DNA from: Halichondria panicea
Taxonomy: Eukaryota; Porifera; Demospongiae; Suberitida; Halichondriidae
Reading direction: 5' to 3'
Assembly: GCF_963675165.1 (NCBI RefSeq)
Contig: NC_087388.1
Coordinates: 4,655,047-4,719,046, forward strand
DNA: 64,000 nt
Of this stretch, positions 1 to 12,387 are shown in pieces (the stretch's first letter is position 1; the number at the start of each line of letters is the position of its first letter). Both the position numbers and the translations under genes were made by a program. The notes under the pieces were generated by a model. That model had not been told where the DNA came from. It was given only the letters and a program-made list of their open reading frames with translations, and did no database searches.

Positions 1-1593
1 CACGTGCTACAAAGAAGAAACAGAGTGGAGTTTCTTTGTGCGTACGAAATACGAAGGGATGAGACCACACCGTGCAGTATAAATCGTTTTGCCAGATGAA
101 ATGTCCCAAATTGATTGCTTATAGGGAAGCATACAGTGAAACCTAGTCTATTGTACACCCTCTACATGTATAATACAGCCATGCAGGATAATGGCTCTGA
201 GCCTCCACAGCATGTCTGTGTTAGCAGGCCACCTCTTTACAGTATTACAGACACTGTTGGTCTACCCAAGGGTGACCACTAAAAGGACATTTTCACTGTG
301 TGCTATATAAGTTTAGAGTGGTTCGTAGTACTGCAACAATAGCCTAAGGGACTGGACTGGCTGCACGTGTACAGTGCCTGGGGCTGACCTCCTCCTAAAC
401 AAAAGAGGAGAGGAAGTTGGTGCAACAGTATCACTATATCAAATTTCAGAGGAGAATACAAAGAGGTGGGCATGCAGTAGCTTATGAAAGGATCAACAGG
501 AAGAGGGGAAGTTGCATCTACATACATAATTAATCACTCGTTATGACAGTATGATATTCTGCTTGGCGGCGAACTTACACGAGCAGTAATTGATGGATTG
601 TGTACATTGTATATTCCCAGGGGGCACGTTTGGACAGAACACAATAGAAGGGGATTTATACACGTACTTAGCTCGACAGATTTTGGATTTTGGATTTTGG
701 TGTCCAGGGTGTACCACTATTGTCCAATCTACACTCAGTACATTTCTACAATACAGCCAGGTTATAATTATTACGATTTCCAGAGCATGTTTCTAGTTGC
801 TAGGCCACCGCTTAATTTATTACATTAACTGTTCGTTTGCCCTAGGGGGACCACTGTACATGCGTGCAGCAAATTATGCCTCATGCAAAATCATATCTAG
901 CTAGTATATAGAATTGATTAAAGAAAAACGAAACTCATTCCCATGAGCATAGCTGACTACGTAATGTACTAGGTAGATGTACTAGGTGCCTTATGGTGCT
1001 TGTACAATATCAATGTTTTCATAAATTAATGTAATTATACAATGACAGATTAACAACAAAGCAGTGTGCATAAGGCAAATGAAATGACATAATTATAAAG
1101 ACAATGATAAAATGTGACTAGCCAGCCAAACCAAAGCCAAAGTCAGTAATAGATACAACAATAGTATAGCTATGTATCTAGGACACACACACACACTGTA
1201 CACCCAGCTACTGTAATATGGTGGAGGGGTTTAAAAGCACATAACTTTATTAAATCTCAGCGTGATTCGATCTTTTGATCTTCTGAGAGCTTAGAAACAG
1301 CTCTTTCAACTTTGCGCTGACATTTTTCTTCTGTTCACGCTTTTTGGTCAAAACCGGGCTTGAAAAAATGACCTAAGTTGCTTTAATGCTTCCCCTTTGA
1401 GCTCTAAAAAAATCATAAGGAATATTGGACTATCCAAACTCATATAAAGTTTAACTAAATTTGGCATTGACAATTGACCAAATTAAACGATGTACATCAA
1501 TTATTCTGTAGCCACTCTATTACACAATGATACAACGCAAATACGGAAGTTAGCAACAGAGGGTACTATGACGATGTGAATTATGTCACATAC
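1..1593. other. Non-coding flank with diverged repeat copies
   Basis: No convincing exon was found here, although the SH3 gene at 1594-2814 must continue to the left on the minus strand. The stretches 140-300 and 700-860 are diverged copies of one sequence (both contain an 'atacagcc...gccacc...gaccact' series), so this is at least partly dispersed-repeat DNA. Short ORFs at 590-828 and 303-527 lie inside it and look like noise. Confidence 0.5.
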
Positions 1594-1661
1594 CTTGTTC
1601 TCTCCGAATGATGACTCGGCAAGTTTCTGTGCTAATTCTCCGTCCACTGGATCAACAAACG

Positions 1662-1697
<36 letters not shown>

Positions 1698-2268
1698 GAG
1701 GGGGAGGGGGAGCGGTTATTAATTGACCTTAGGAGAATAGATCTTTATCTAATCATGTTTCCCAACAGAAATTACTATAACCTTTCAACATAAAAATAAT
1801 ATCGTTCTGCAGAATATGATTCAATGTTCGACTCGGAATAAAAATTCTGTAGATACGATAAAACACAGCACACGATCAATGTTTTAATAGTGACAGTCAG
1901 ACATACTAATGCTTTACTTTCAATATAGTGCACTAGGCTTCTGTCAATTTTAACCACTATAATTAGACACACACGCCCATAGAGACGCAGGTGACATCCC
2001 ATTCAGTATGGTATGCTAGTTCTGTTATTGAGCAGTGTACACATAACACATTTTGATCTGCACAATAGTTTCTATGGAGACTGAGACTGAGTGTGTGTGT
2101 GGTCATAAGGATAGCTCTATTAGGGTATCCCATGATATACAATAGAGACTATAAATAACGTTACCTAATAATTAAACAATCAATATAATTATGTGTACTG
2201 GGATGAATGAAAGTTTTGGATTGGGAATTGACTAATTCTCAACAGGCTCCTTACAAGGGAACAAACAC

Positions 2269-2335
<67 letters not shown>

Positions 2336-2345
2336 TACACACACA

Positions 2346-2387
<42 letters not shown>

Positions 2388-2814
2388 ACACAGCAAACAC
2401 ACACTGTATGACATTTACAGTGAACGAGGCTAGCCATTGCATTCAAATTAAGAATGGTGAGGTAGCTGGAATAATCTCCAATGGTCACACACAGTGGCTT
2501 GATCGAAGGTAAACATCAAAGGAAAACATGTTTAGGCTACCATACTCCGTCCAGCTAGCTCTAGCTCCAAGTACCACACATATGTACACCTAAACCACAT
2601 CACATCAATTAGTTAGACCTAGGGTTAACCATAGCTATAACATTACCTCCAAATACTGACTGGGTACATAGCCATAGTTTCCACTGCTCACAGCATATGC
2701 TGCCCACCATCTAGAGTCTGCTTTGGAGGCTATTCTGAACAACTCGCCCTCTTTGAAGCTCAAAATGTCCTCTCTCTCTTTCTCGTAATCAAATTTGGCT
2801 CTAAAGACCTCCAT
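1594..2814 (-). CDS. SH3-domain protein, first two exons (partial)
   Basis: Exon 1 (2814-2647) starts at ATG and encodes 56 residues that are almost exactly one SH3 domain. The ALYDY-like stretch reads AKFDYEKEREDILSF, followed by an acidic KEGELF segment, the WW pair (RWWAAY) and the closing GYVPSQYLE motif. The donor is GGAG|gtaatg, phase 0. Exon 2 (1662-1594) continues in phase 0 with AFVDPVDGELAQKL and ends at a good donor (AACAAG|gtatgt). Its acceptor is formed by the end of a CA microsatellite. SH3 domains bind proline-rich ligands, so an adaptor or scaffold role is likely. The rest lies beyond the left edge or in exons I could not find, so the family is not identified. An N-terminal SH3 starting at residue 1 is unusual but seen in several adaptor families. 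Confidence 0.75.
1663..1695. repeat. (TG)n microsatellite at an SH3-gene splice acceptor
   Basis: About 15 TG units on plus. Read on minus this is (CA)n ending directly in the AG acceptor of SH3 exon 2, preceded by a C-rich run. Confidence 0.85.
2266..2394. repeat. Interrupted (CA)n microsatellite
   Basis: About 120 bp of CA units with CCACA and TACAC interruptions, in the intron between SH3 exons 1 and 2. It generates spurious Thr-His and Cys-Val ORFs on both strands. Confidence 0.9.
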
Positions 2815-3564
2815 CTAAATATCTTTAACTGAAAGAACTGTCCACACTCGCTAGCCGATACTTTCTTTCTTTTAGAACTGAATAGAGAATGAAATGATGA
2901 AGCCCGGCCCATGAATATTTATCGCCATGTGGAGGAATTCTGATAAGTCCTAACAATGAATCTCATTATAGATAGGATGCAATTTGCACACCACAAAAGT
3001 TATAGCTGAAAATCATGTAATATAAATACGTTTGATGTTGCATGGCTAGTACGGAAGTGAGCTCTAGGCATTCTCTGGCATTGATCGTCCCCTCCTACTT
3101 GGCTGATCTGTTAGTGTGTGTCTGTTTGTGTGCTCTCTGTACGGTCTGTGTGTCAGTCACTCCTGTAGCCGCCGCGCTCGGTGAGAGACCCTTGGTGTAA
3201 TAGCTGTATCTACTCCTTCTTAGGCTCGTAGCTGCAGTCCCAACTCTCCTTTCTTCAAACACTTCCAGTGGCACTGCTAGTTGCAGTTTGCCATTTTTTT
3301 TCATTCATAAGTATTCATTGAACAATCACTTCATATTCAGGTTCTCTTGGCTTTACTTAAGTTTTAAAGCTGAGAGAAATTCATTTTTCATGACAGGTAA
3401 GGAACACATCTCAACAAAATAATGTTCAATGAAAATATAAAATGCATCAATAACTATTTATGGCATGCATGGGTAGTTTAAAAAAAGCTATAGCTATAAT
3501 AATAATTATACTTGATCATCATGAGAATGCATACAATATCTAACTACAAAAGTTGTGAAATTTT
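2815..3564. other. Spacer between SH3 gene and cadherin
   Basis: Holds the putative promoter side of the SH3 gene (minus) and the 3' end of the cadherin gene (minus). A 69-codon minus ORF at 3095-3304 has no recognisable features. Nothing else is supportable. Confidence 0.5.
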
Positions 3565-6500
3565 TTAGGAAGCAATGAAGTCATAAATGTTATCGATTGA
3601 TACTCGTTGTCCATCCAACAAATCGCTCTTTTTCTCTCCCTCACCCACCAGTAATGGCACCATCTTCCTTAAGCCCTCAGCATCTCGTTCGTCCAGATGA
3701 TATCGCTGAGCCAGCATTGATGGGTCAGAGCTACACCTTGCTCTTTGGCCCGGGTTTACCGATTGCATTTCCAAATATTCTTCCAACTCGGACTTGATAG
3801 AGGGGTTTTTCAATGGCTGCTCAAGTAGTCCAGACGGTACAGGGGGGAGCTGTAGATACGAAATAATTAACTTATAATTATAATAGACTCTGATTAATCC
3901 GGCCACCTTTGGGAGAGTGCAGTTAGGCCAGAATAGCGATTTCAGAAACTAGCCCGCGGCTAAAAAAACGACCTTACCTGCATGGCTCGAATCTGTAATG
4001 ACTAATTTTGAGGTTCTCATAGGTGCCATCTGTCCCGAAACTCCCGGGACAGTCCCAGATTTGGAGGCTCTATCCTAAGTCTTTTATGGAAAGTGCTATT
4101 TACCCAGATTTTCAAAGTTGCTGCTCCTAGAGTCCAAAGAAGCTCAAAAATACTGTAGCTTTGGCTTGAAAGCTTGAGACTAAAGTCATGAATAGAATTG
4201 CTGTCTTACATCGCTACGATCGAACATTGCTGTGCAGTTTTGTGGGTGGGCTCTCCAGCATGATCCATACTGACTGAGCATGCGCAGGAAGCATGCGTGC
4301 AACTGCTAATATATATTATAAATCTCTATGAGTGCATGTCATGACAAATGGGGTTCAATTTTTTGTCCCAGACACTTTTCTTTGGACCTAAGGGTTCTGT
4401 TTCGAGGAAATTATTCATTCTGCCCTCTATTTAACAATTTTATCTGCCAAACCACACCCAAAACGTCATATCTGGCCGTAATAAACATACATTGAAAACC
4501 TATAGTTAGAGGCAGTATACTGGCCAGTATATGGAATAGCAAGAATGGCCGCATTTCAGGCCGAGTTTTGTGCAGTAAACATCTAGTTAGCAATCCATGC
4601 CAAACCAAAATGGCCGGTATATCTAGGTGGCCATGTACTTCAGAGAGCTGGAATAGCGAGAGTCTATATTGCACTGCAAAAATATTAGCTGGAACAGGAA
4701 CAAGCTTGTTTAGCTGACATGCAAAAACTCTAGTTACGCCAAGGGCTAAAGAGAAGAGGCATCCAACTCACTATTTACCCTTAGTCTTAATGGCTATGTC
4801 ATCACCATCTACTTCATATCAGAGGCAGGGAATACAATAAATAGATCGAATCCATGCAGTAGTGCATGTGCAAAAGTCAAGCATTCCGCTCACATGGAAT
4901 CATTACGGTGGAATGTAAAAATAGTAATATGAAGTTTGCTGATTCTGAAAATAGCCCAAGTTTCATGCCCTCTTTGCCCTAGTTCACTTTTTTACTGCAC
5001 TTACTTAGTAAATTGCCTCACCTTTAAATTAGCACATCTTCGTCCAGTCGTAGCATAGTGGTAGGTATCCTCTGAAGTTGACACAGTAGAGTACATGGGA
5101 CATGGCACTGTCGTTGTCTCGTTTACTTTGCTATAATTATAGGTGGCAGTGTATGGGAGGGTTTGCTGTGAGACTTAATCACACAAACACATGCACACAT
5201 GCATCATGCGACAAATAAAAAGTGATTGTATATTTTGCTAAACAGTATTGTTACATAAGCAACGAGTGAGAAAGCAAACTGATAGGGTTAATTAATGTAC
5301 CAACACTGTGTGGGGAATTGTAATTAAACGCACAAACAACATTAAACAGACGAACTTTTTATATGTATGAACCTATACCTGTAATGTGATGTCTCCGTGT
5401 TACTGTGTCTTAATGAGTTGGTCCTTTCAAGGATACTGCTTTGGATTTTAGAAACAAGTTCACGTTGCTTCCTTCGATAGCAGAGTACTAGCAGTATGAC
5501 TGTCATTATGTGTACAAATACTGACAGAATCAAAATGATGAGTGTCGCTGCAAAAGCAATGCAGAATTCATCACATTTTCCAATTTTTACACCAGAATCA
5601 AATTCTGTGTTTTCAGCCGTGCTTAAAAATGTTAAGTTGACAAGTACCATTGTTTGGTCAGTATACAATCCATCCGTGACTTCAACAATAACAGCTAGTT
5701 TATCGCACACGGTAGCAGAATTAAAGTCTTCATATAGTGAAAGCGTACCCATGGAGTCCATTCGCAGAAACTGACCATCCCCTGACATGATACTATACGT
5801 GAGCTCGCTGCCATAATCAGTGTCCTCATCAACTGCTTGTACTTGTCCGACAATGTGCGAGAACTCATTCTCAAGGGTATACACATAAAACGGTTGAGTG
5901 AATTTCGGAACGAAATCATTTGAAGGCAACACTTCGATATTTACTGAAACTGAAGCTGTTAGATTGCTAATTCTGTCCAAGCAATCAATGTTAAAATTGT
6001 GATCCATTTCGTTTTCATAGTCCAATGAATTTCTGAGTACTAAAGTGCCATTTACTACATCAAACAATGTTAAGACATCAGACGATCCGGTCAACTTTAA
6101 ATGCTTGTCGTTAGCTACATCAATAGTTCCGGGGGTATTACAGGTAAAGTTGTACAAATCAGTTCCTATGGACACCGACTCGTTCACTTGAATTAGATAA
6201 CTGTTTTCAGCAAATGAAGGCGTACAATTTCCAGACACAGTAACAAACAAGCTAATGTCGAAAGTTGGACATATTTGTGTGTCTACAACAGTTGCTTCAC
6301 ACACTGCTAACTGTAGGATGATCCTTTCAAACTGAGGTCGCTCGAAACAGTATCTATATGTCAGTGACTTAATCAGGGTGATGTTACCACTACTGCGATC
6401 CAAACGAAAATATTCCTCAAGATAACTTAGATCAGTGCTTTGAAAATTGAAATAAATGTCTCCATGATTATCACCCTCATCACTATCTACTGCATTGATG

Positions 6501-9500
6501 AATACCAGTGCTTCAGACTCAGGGACGTTTGAGGCAATTAATGTTCCAACATGTAATGAATCATCACTGCTACTAATGGAAACAGTCCGTTCAGCTAGTT
6601 CAGGAGAGTGTTCGTTAATCGGTATGATTTGGACGGTTAGGTTCGCTATATCGAACATTTCAGGAGCACCCAAATCAAAGCATTTAAACTGCAGCTTGTA
6701 AAAACTACGTTCCTCATAGTCCAATACATGCTGTGGTGTTACGAATACCACACCAGTGTCGAATTCAATATCAAAAGGTTCTTCAGTAAACAGTCTCTGA
6801 TACTTAATCAACCCAGGAAGGGTGTCTAAATCAGAGCATCTCAGTTGCTGAACATTACTGGGTCTGCTTCCTGGATGGCTGTCAAATTCATTTACAGTTG
6901 CCGAATACTCAGGTGGATCAAACATAGGTGGCTCATCGTTCACATCGATGATAGTTAGCAGAGCATCGATTCTTGAGAAATGATTGGGCATGCAGATAGT
7001 ATTCGTAACTTGCAAACGAAGTGTGTATGAATCTCTAGTTTCATAATCCAATGGAGACACCAGTTCCAGAGTTCCTGTAGAATAACCAATTCGAAAAAGT
7101 GTCTGATCATTTCCAGACACGATCATGTATCTCACTACTCCACAATCACCACGATCGTTGTCAGTAGAATTCACAGTAATTAGTGATGACCCGACTGCAG
7201 TATCCTCCCGAACCTCAATGCTCAAGTATGGAAGAGTAAATTGAGGTGTAAACTGATTATCCAATTGGTTTGAAACAGTAATCCTTGTACCATTTGTAAA
7301 ACTGCCAGCTGCACAGACTATAGTGGGTTGGAAATCACAATTGATGCACGATAATTGCACAGCCTCAGTAGCCATTGACAAAACTCCAGACGTGGAATTG
7401 ATGCGAAACCATTGGTTACTCTCATTCTCAAGAAAACTATATGTGATGTCATCATCAATATCTGAAGATATACATTCAATGTTATCTGTTATTACATCAC
7501 CCGTAAGGAAATTCTGGTTGATTAGAAATCGAGCCCTTGCTGGAATGTTAAATCTCAAAGAAGGGACTGTTTGGACTTCAACTAAAACAGAAAGAGAGAC
7601 AAAAGAATGATAAAATATTAACTCTTAAATGATACAAAATGTTTTGCGTTCATCATTTAGAAAACAAAATTAGATAAGGAATGTATAACACATAAGTGGA
7701 CAGTTCTGGTTCATACTGGACAATGCAATAACACGGGAGAACGTAACCGTTGATTCTATAGCTACAGTATATTATCAGAATGATGGAGCATGTTTTTATA
7801 ACCTATATAGCAGTATATTATTATACTTCAGGATGGAGCATGTTTTTATAACCTATAGCTGTGAATAAGAAAAAGGAAGTTGCATATGCTAGTGAGAACA
7901 AACAACACATGATGAAGTCACTGCTCTAAGTATACAAATCTGCAAGTAAGATTGGTTAACAATTATATACACTTGTGCTATATATAGCCTGTGCTATATA
8001 GAGGCTATATAATTATAGCCTCGTTCCCAGGCTAAAAATTATAGCGAACAACAAAACTATGGCCTGGTGTCCATTGCATGAGTGTTAGTATACATGCGCT
8101 GCAGTATTACCAAGAATCCAAGTACTTGTAATACAGTAGACTCCACTAATCCAGCTCTCTGAAGTCGATTCGATATAATTATACTGTGGCCGTTTCATTT
8201 GGTACGGATAATTGCTAGCTTGATCTTTACTGCACAAAACTCGCCCTGAAATGTGGCCACTCGCTATTACGTATACTGGTCAGTTCTGGCTGTCCCAAAC
8301 GAAGGTAATTTTATACATTTATTACGGCCGAATATGTGTGGTTTGACAAATAAAGTTGGATTACACTTAAATTTCATTATCCTCGAGACACACCGCAAAA
8401 TTAGTCATTAGATTCGAGGTAGGGTCGCTTTTTAGCCGCGACTATTTTCTAAAATGCAGCTATATACCAGCCAAACTGCACTGTGTTCCAAGGGTGACCA
8501 GATTGACGAGAGTCTACTGTATATCAGTTAAACTATTTCAGTAAAAACTAGTTAATTTACATGGACTTGTCCTACACTTGAAGCTATCCTACCTCATCGA
8601 ACCCTATCATACATCCTACCACGTCCTACACTGGATCGTCTGTTCAAAGTTATATATATATACTGTCTCAATGGGATGACTGAGTTTACATGTGAAGCTA
8701 TATATATAAGCTTATATGTACTATCTTGCGCTGTTAAAAAAGACTTGATATTAATTATTATAGTGAAGCTGGAGGCTCTCATTCACCTCTCTATATAATT
8801 ATGCTAGACTATTTTGCCAGAGAGAATAATAGCACTATATGATCAGAGATCAGAGATTTTGCTATGTAGGATGAGATGCTTTGAGGTTCTTTCGATCAGC
8901 ACAAGAAAAAACATTAACTGACACAGCTTCACAAAGCTGAAGTCGATTCCTATACCAAATTCCGAGTAAATGAACTAGGAGTTTAACTGACGTAGTATAC
9001 GATTACTGGGTAATGCTGGAGCGCATGTTCACTATCACCCATGCAATTGACACCACCAGCCCCCTTTTTCGTACAATTGCAATTAGGACAAAATAGCCTG
9101 GGAATGAGGCTAGCTAGAGTTCAATGGACAGGATGATGATTATGACCTAATGATAAAAGATCAAACTTTAAAGGTATCTCTACCCACTGATGAAGCTCAC
9201 AAACCAACTGAAAGGTCTATTGTACCTATAATGGCTTGCAAAAGGAAGTAATTGATGCCATCATTTTGAAATCATTTTTCACTCGAGTTATACTTGTCCA
9301 TGTGAGTGTAAAATGATTATTGTTGCCCAGTGAGTGGGCATATCAAAGCAATCCAGTGTTCTGTATATTGCATATTGCATCACTACCATAGCAACCATAT
9401 ATTGCACTGCATTGTATGGCATAATGCACTGGGATTATATGCACTTGCACTGTGTGTAAATGCAGTAGACTTTGCGAAAGAGATCTACTTTTGGGACTTA

Positions 9501-10044
9501 TATACCCCATCATCCCACTCGATAACTAATTTGTAGGCTACTACCTAGGGAACAAAACCTAAGAATTTACTCAACACTAAAATTCCACTCAAAACACATG
9601 TCTTTTAATCAAAAGAATTTGACGTCATTGGGCAACAAGTTAGTTGTTGCAGGCGCCCTCGTGCAACATGCCATATATTGCACTGGATGACATAATGTGC
9701 TCGGGGCCTGCGGACCTCGAGCATTATGTTACTCCATATGGCATGTTGCACGCGTGCTGGGCAATAACTACTATAATTATAGCTATACTATAGATGTGCC
9801 AAAGTGTCATAGTGTGTCTAATAAAGTTGACAAAATAATGCTAACGTTGATTTTCTCAAAGAAAGAATGTTTTCGATCGTGTCAACTCATATAATGTTTG
9901 CAGTACAGCAACAAATTCAGATCCAAATTGCATGAAACAGTTTTTGCTTGCATAACTTAGATACTCACTGCAAAACTCACCTCCAAGTTCAAGGAGAAAT
10001 ACAATGCACAGCATAAATCCAGGTGTAGATCTAATGATTACCAT
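3565..10044 (-). CDS. Cadherin-repeat transmembrane receptor, four exons
   Basis: Exons (minus): 10044-9981, 7581-5379, 5130-5022, 3849-3565; phases 1, 2 and 0 join to an 886-residue protein. Exon 1 is a signal peptide (residues 1-21). The large exon holds about five to six cadherin repeats, recognised by linker motifs such as DVNDEPPMF, NEHSPEL and SNDFVPKF, by LDYE motifs and by DSDEGDN-type calcium-binding acids. A membrane helix at about residues 693-723 is followed by RRKQR. The ORF could read through at 5379 to a stop at 5342, but a clean CAG|gtatag donor there and in-frame downstream exons argue for splicing. The resulting tail of about 160 residues carries LPPVP, a YxxM motif (YLEM, near 817) and YDFIAS at the end. 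No beta-catenin-binding region is recognisable, so this is not a classical cadherin. Likely role: calcium-dependent cell adhesion and signalling at the plasma membrane. Intron 1 is 2.4 kb and houses repeats. Confidence 0.85.
3881..4670 (-). mobile_element. Non-autonomous inverted-repeat element, copy 1
   Basis: Lies in the last cadherin intron. Ends read TAATAGACTC and GAGTCTATATT. The internal sequence (agagagctgg, tgcacaaaactcg, gccgcgg) matches the element at 8134-8519 in opposite orientation, diverged and longer. It contains no transposase ORF. Confidence 0.6.
8134..8519 (+). mobile_element. Tc1/mariner-type MITE with TA target duplication
   Basis: Termini CAGTAGACTC and GAGTCTACTG are perfect inverted repeats, each flanked by TA (8132-8133 and 8520-8521). 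At 386 bp it has no coding capacity. It sits in cadherin intron 1. Confidence 0.75.
9628..9775. repeat. Foldback repeat in cadherin intron 1
   Basis: Arms contain GTGCAACATGCCATAT and its complement ATATGGCATGTTGCAC, then imperfect inner arms (acataatgtgctcg / cgagcattatgt) around a short loop. The related 'tatattgcactg' wording also occurs near 9400. No TIR family was assigned. Confidence 0.6.
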
Positions 10045-10839
10045 TTTTTGCTTATGGTTCCAGTGAATCTATCTTGTTAGTAATGGTTATCTAGAGAATA
10101 AAGTAGACATTTTATGCACAGAGGAGGTACGACATAGGTTGACCTTTTGCTAATGAGTTACTCCCGTATTGCATTCCTGCAGCATGACAGGATGTCACGC
10201 CCACATTTACCTAGAGGAGGTGTGGCCTCGCGTCATATTTTATCATCAAGTTTCACTGAGGAATTGTGAGTGTACGGAGAAAGAAGAGAATATACAGAAG
10301 CACAACACCAAAACTTGCTCTCCTAGCTAGCTAAAAGACTACAAACGATCATAGTACTCCACAGTAGTTATAAACAATGCCTAGCTATATCCTGTGACAT
10401 AAGAAAATGAATAGCATAGTCATAGTTGAAGAAATGAGCTATAAACTTACAGTGTAAGAGTTTGTTGCGCTTTCTAAGGCTCCTGTGTTAATGTAATACT
10501 TTAGTAGATACTAAGATTGATAAACAAGTAGAAAATGCCTCTTGGAGAGACTCCAGAAGAGATAAACACAAAGAACAGTAAAATAGCGCTGACGGTGCAT
10601 AAAATACTTGCTGAGTCAACACAAATATCATGTGGGCGTGACATGTGCGGCTATTAATCAAGACACAAACAAACACACCAAACGGTCTCTGCCAACCAAA
10701 TTCAGCCACAGCATTCGTATAGCGCAGTGACATGATATGAATGCCTGAGAAGATAGCTTCCAGGAAATCTGTACACAAGGCCTCCTCTACAATACAAGAC
10801 CAATACAAGAGCACACTATACAGCATATTGGCCACTAGA
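10045..10839. promoter_or_regulatory. Divergent promoter interval, cadherin / J protein
   Basis: Cadherin translation starts leftwards at 10044 and the J-protein signal peptide starts rightwards at 10840, so both promoters should lie here. A 115-codon minus ORF (10488-10835) overlaps the interval but has no family features and runs to the J-protein start on the opposite strand. No specific elements are claimed. Confidence 0.4.
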
Positions 10840-11380
10840 ATGGACTCTTCAAAGAGAATCAGTAGATCTACTCACAACCTACTCTCCTGTCTGTCTTTAG
10901 TCTTGTGTGTATCTCTCCTAACGTGCCCGAGCAGGGTAGCCGCTGAAGAGACCGACTACTATAAACTACTGGGCATATCTAGAGATGCATCGAACAAAGA
11001 GATTAAGAAGGCGTTCAGAAAGTTGGCTATCAAGTATCATCCCGACAAGAACCCTGCCCCCTCCGCTAGAGAAGAGTTTGAGAAGATAGCTAATGGTGAG
11101 ATACTCGTTTAGTAGTCGTAATATTGCTGACTTTGGCATCATAGTTGTTCTTTCACACGTATGAGTATTTGGATCTAGATCATTGTCAAGCGCTAGTTGT
11201 AGAGACTTCCTTAACATTACCTTCAGAAGAATTCCCTATTAATAAACACTCTTCCTTCATAATTCATAATCTTCTGCTATTGGTTTGATTAGCAAAACAC
11301 AGAAATAGAAAATGATTCTTTGACTGTGTATACTATATAATTGTCAATATTGCTCCAACTACACACCCACACATACACAC

Positions 11381-11424
<44 letters not shown>

Positions 11425-12161
11425 ACCCACACATACACACACACCCACCCACACACACACACACACACACGTACAGCCTATGAGGTCCTCTCAGATACAA
11501 AGAAACGGCAACACTACGATCAATTTGGAGCAGAAAGCCCTGGGGGCAATCCTAGCCAAGGTTTCGACGGTTTCAACTTCAACTACGATTCATTCTTCAA
11601 TACCGACCATTTTAACAGTGAACACTCTGAGTTCAATACACACTTCAACTTCAACTTTGACGATGTTTTCAATGATTTCTTCGATGATGAGAGCGATCCA
11701 TTTGAAGGTTTTGGATTCCACAATCACTTTGGTGGTGGAGGGGGCGGAGGTCATGAGGTTGACGATGGTTTCGGATTCGGAGGAATGTTCGATGGTATGG
11801 GAGACATGTTTGGAGACAACTTTGCAGGACAGGAAGGTAATTGGCTATTATAGTGTTCTTGCTTGCTTGTAGATTAGGTGCTTTCCCCTTTGTATAATTG
11901 GGTTGCGGTGATACGTTTGCTTGTAGAAAAGGTGTTTTCCCTTGTGTTGGCTTGCAGTTGATGCCTTAGCTTGGTGATTTCCCCCTAACCCTTGCATATA
12001 AATTTTGTCTTGTTCAAGTTATACTCCTTTGTTGATCCTTACCACTTTCGTACCTCACCAATACTACTCTCTGTACAGCTACAGGTGGTGGAGGCAGATC
12101 GTGTAAGACTGTCACCAGAAGAGAAGGAAACACGATCACCTCACACACTATTTGCTCATAG
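10840..12161 (+). CDS. DNAJB9: ER-luminal J-domain co-chaperone, DNAJB9/ERdj4-like
   Basis: Exons 10840-11095, 11477-11836 and 12079-12161 (both junctions phase 1) give 232 residues; human DNAJB9 has 223. The chosen ATG begins a hydrophobic signal peptide ([15 protein letters not shown]) ending near VAAEE; an upstream ATG at 10741 would bury it. The J domain starts at DYYKLLG (about 39), has the catalytic HPD at 67-69 and continues as AYEVLSD in exon 2. A Gly/Phe/Asn/Asp-rich middle (FNFNFDDVF) follows. The short last exon encodes [13 protein letters not shown], matching the conserved C-terminal motif of DNAJB9. In that family the J domain stimulates the ATPase of BiP and promotes ER-associated degradation. 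Intron 1 ends in a 100-bp CA microsatellite that forms the acceptor. The exon 2 ORF extended through the repeat is an artefact. Confidence 0.9.
11362..11470. repeat. (CA)n microsatellite at the J-protein exon 2 acceptor
   Basis: CA and CCCA/TACA repeats run up to GTACAG, the acceptor of exon 2 at 11477. No conventional pyrimidine tract separates them. Confidence 0.9.
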
Positions 12162-12387
12162 GATACAAATCAACTCTCAGTTAATTATACAAATAATTGA
12201 TTGATCACTTTTAATTTTTCTAAATTTTCACAATGATTTGTCAGTTCGTGAAAAGCAAATTATAAATAAATTATACTCACAATGTAATAGTGCAATTGTC
12301 TAAAAACTATATATGGTCTATATAATTATTATATAGCTTCCCATGTCTATGAGTCGAAATAAGTTATATGTAAGGTAAACACAGAGG
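12162..12387. other. Convergent 3' ends, J protein and TBC gene
   Basis: The two stops are 226 bp apart in tail-to-tail orientation. The gap is AT-rich (aaataaattat) and should contain both polyadenylation regions. Confidence 0.5.

Noticed and set aside
2189-2512. Thr-His and Cys-Val repeat ORFs on both strands
   Set aside because: They are translations of a CA/TG microsatellite; the same happens at 11341, 13175, 16499-16812 and 58206.
3095-3304. 69-codon minus ORF near the cadherin 3' end
   Set aside because: It has no family features and lies in the spacer; low-complexity ends make chance likely.
10488-10835. 115-codon minus ORF between cadherin and the J protein
   Set aside because: It has no recognisable domain, overlaps the J-protein promoter and start, and has no supporting splice structure. 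Left unannotated rather than disproved.
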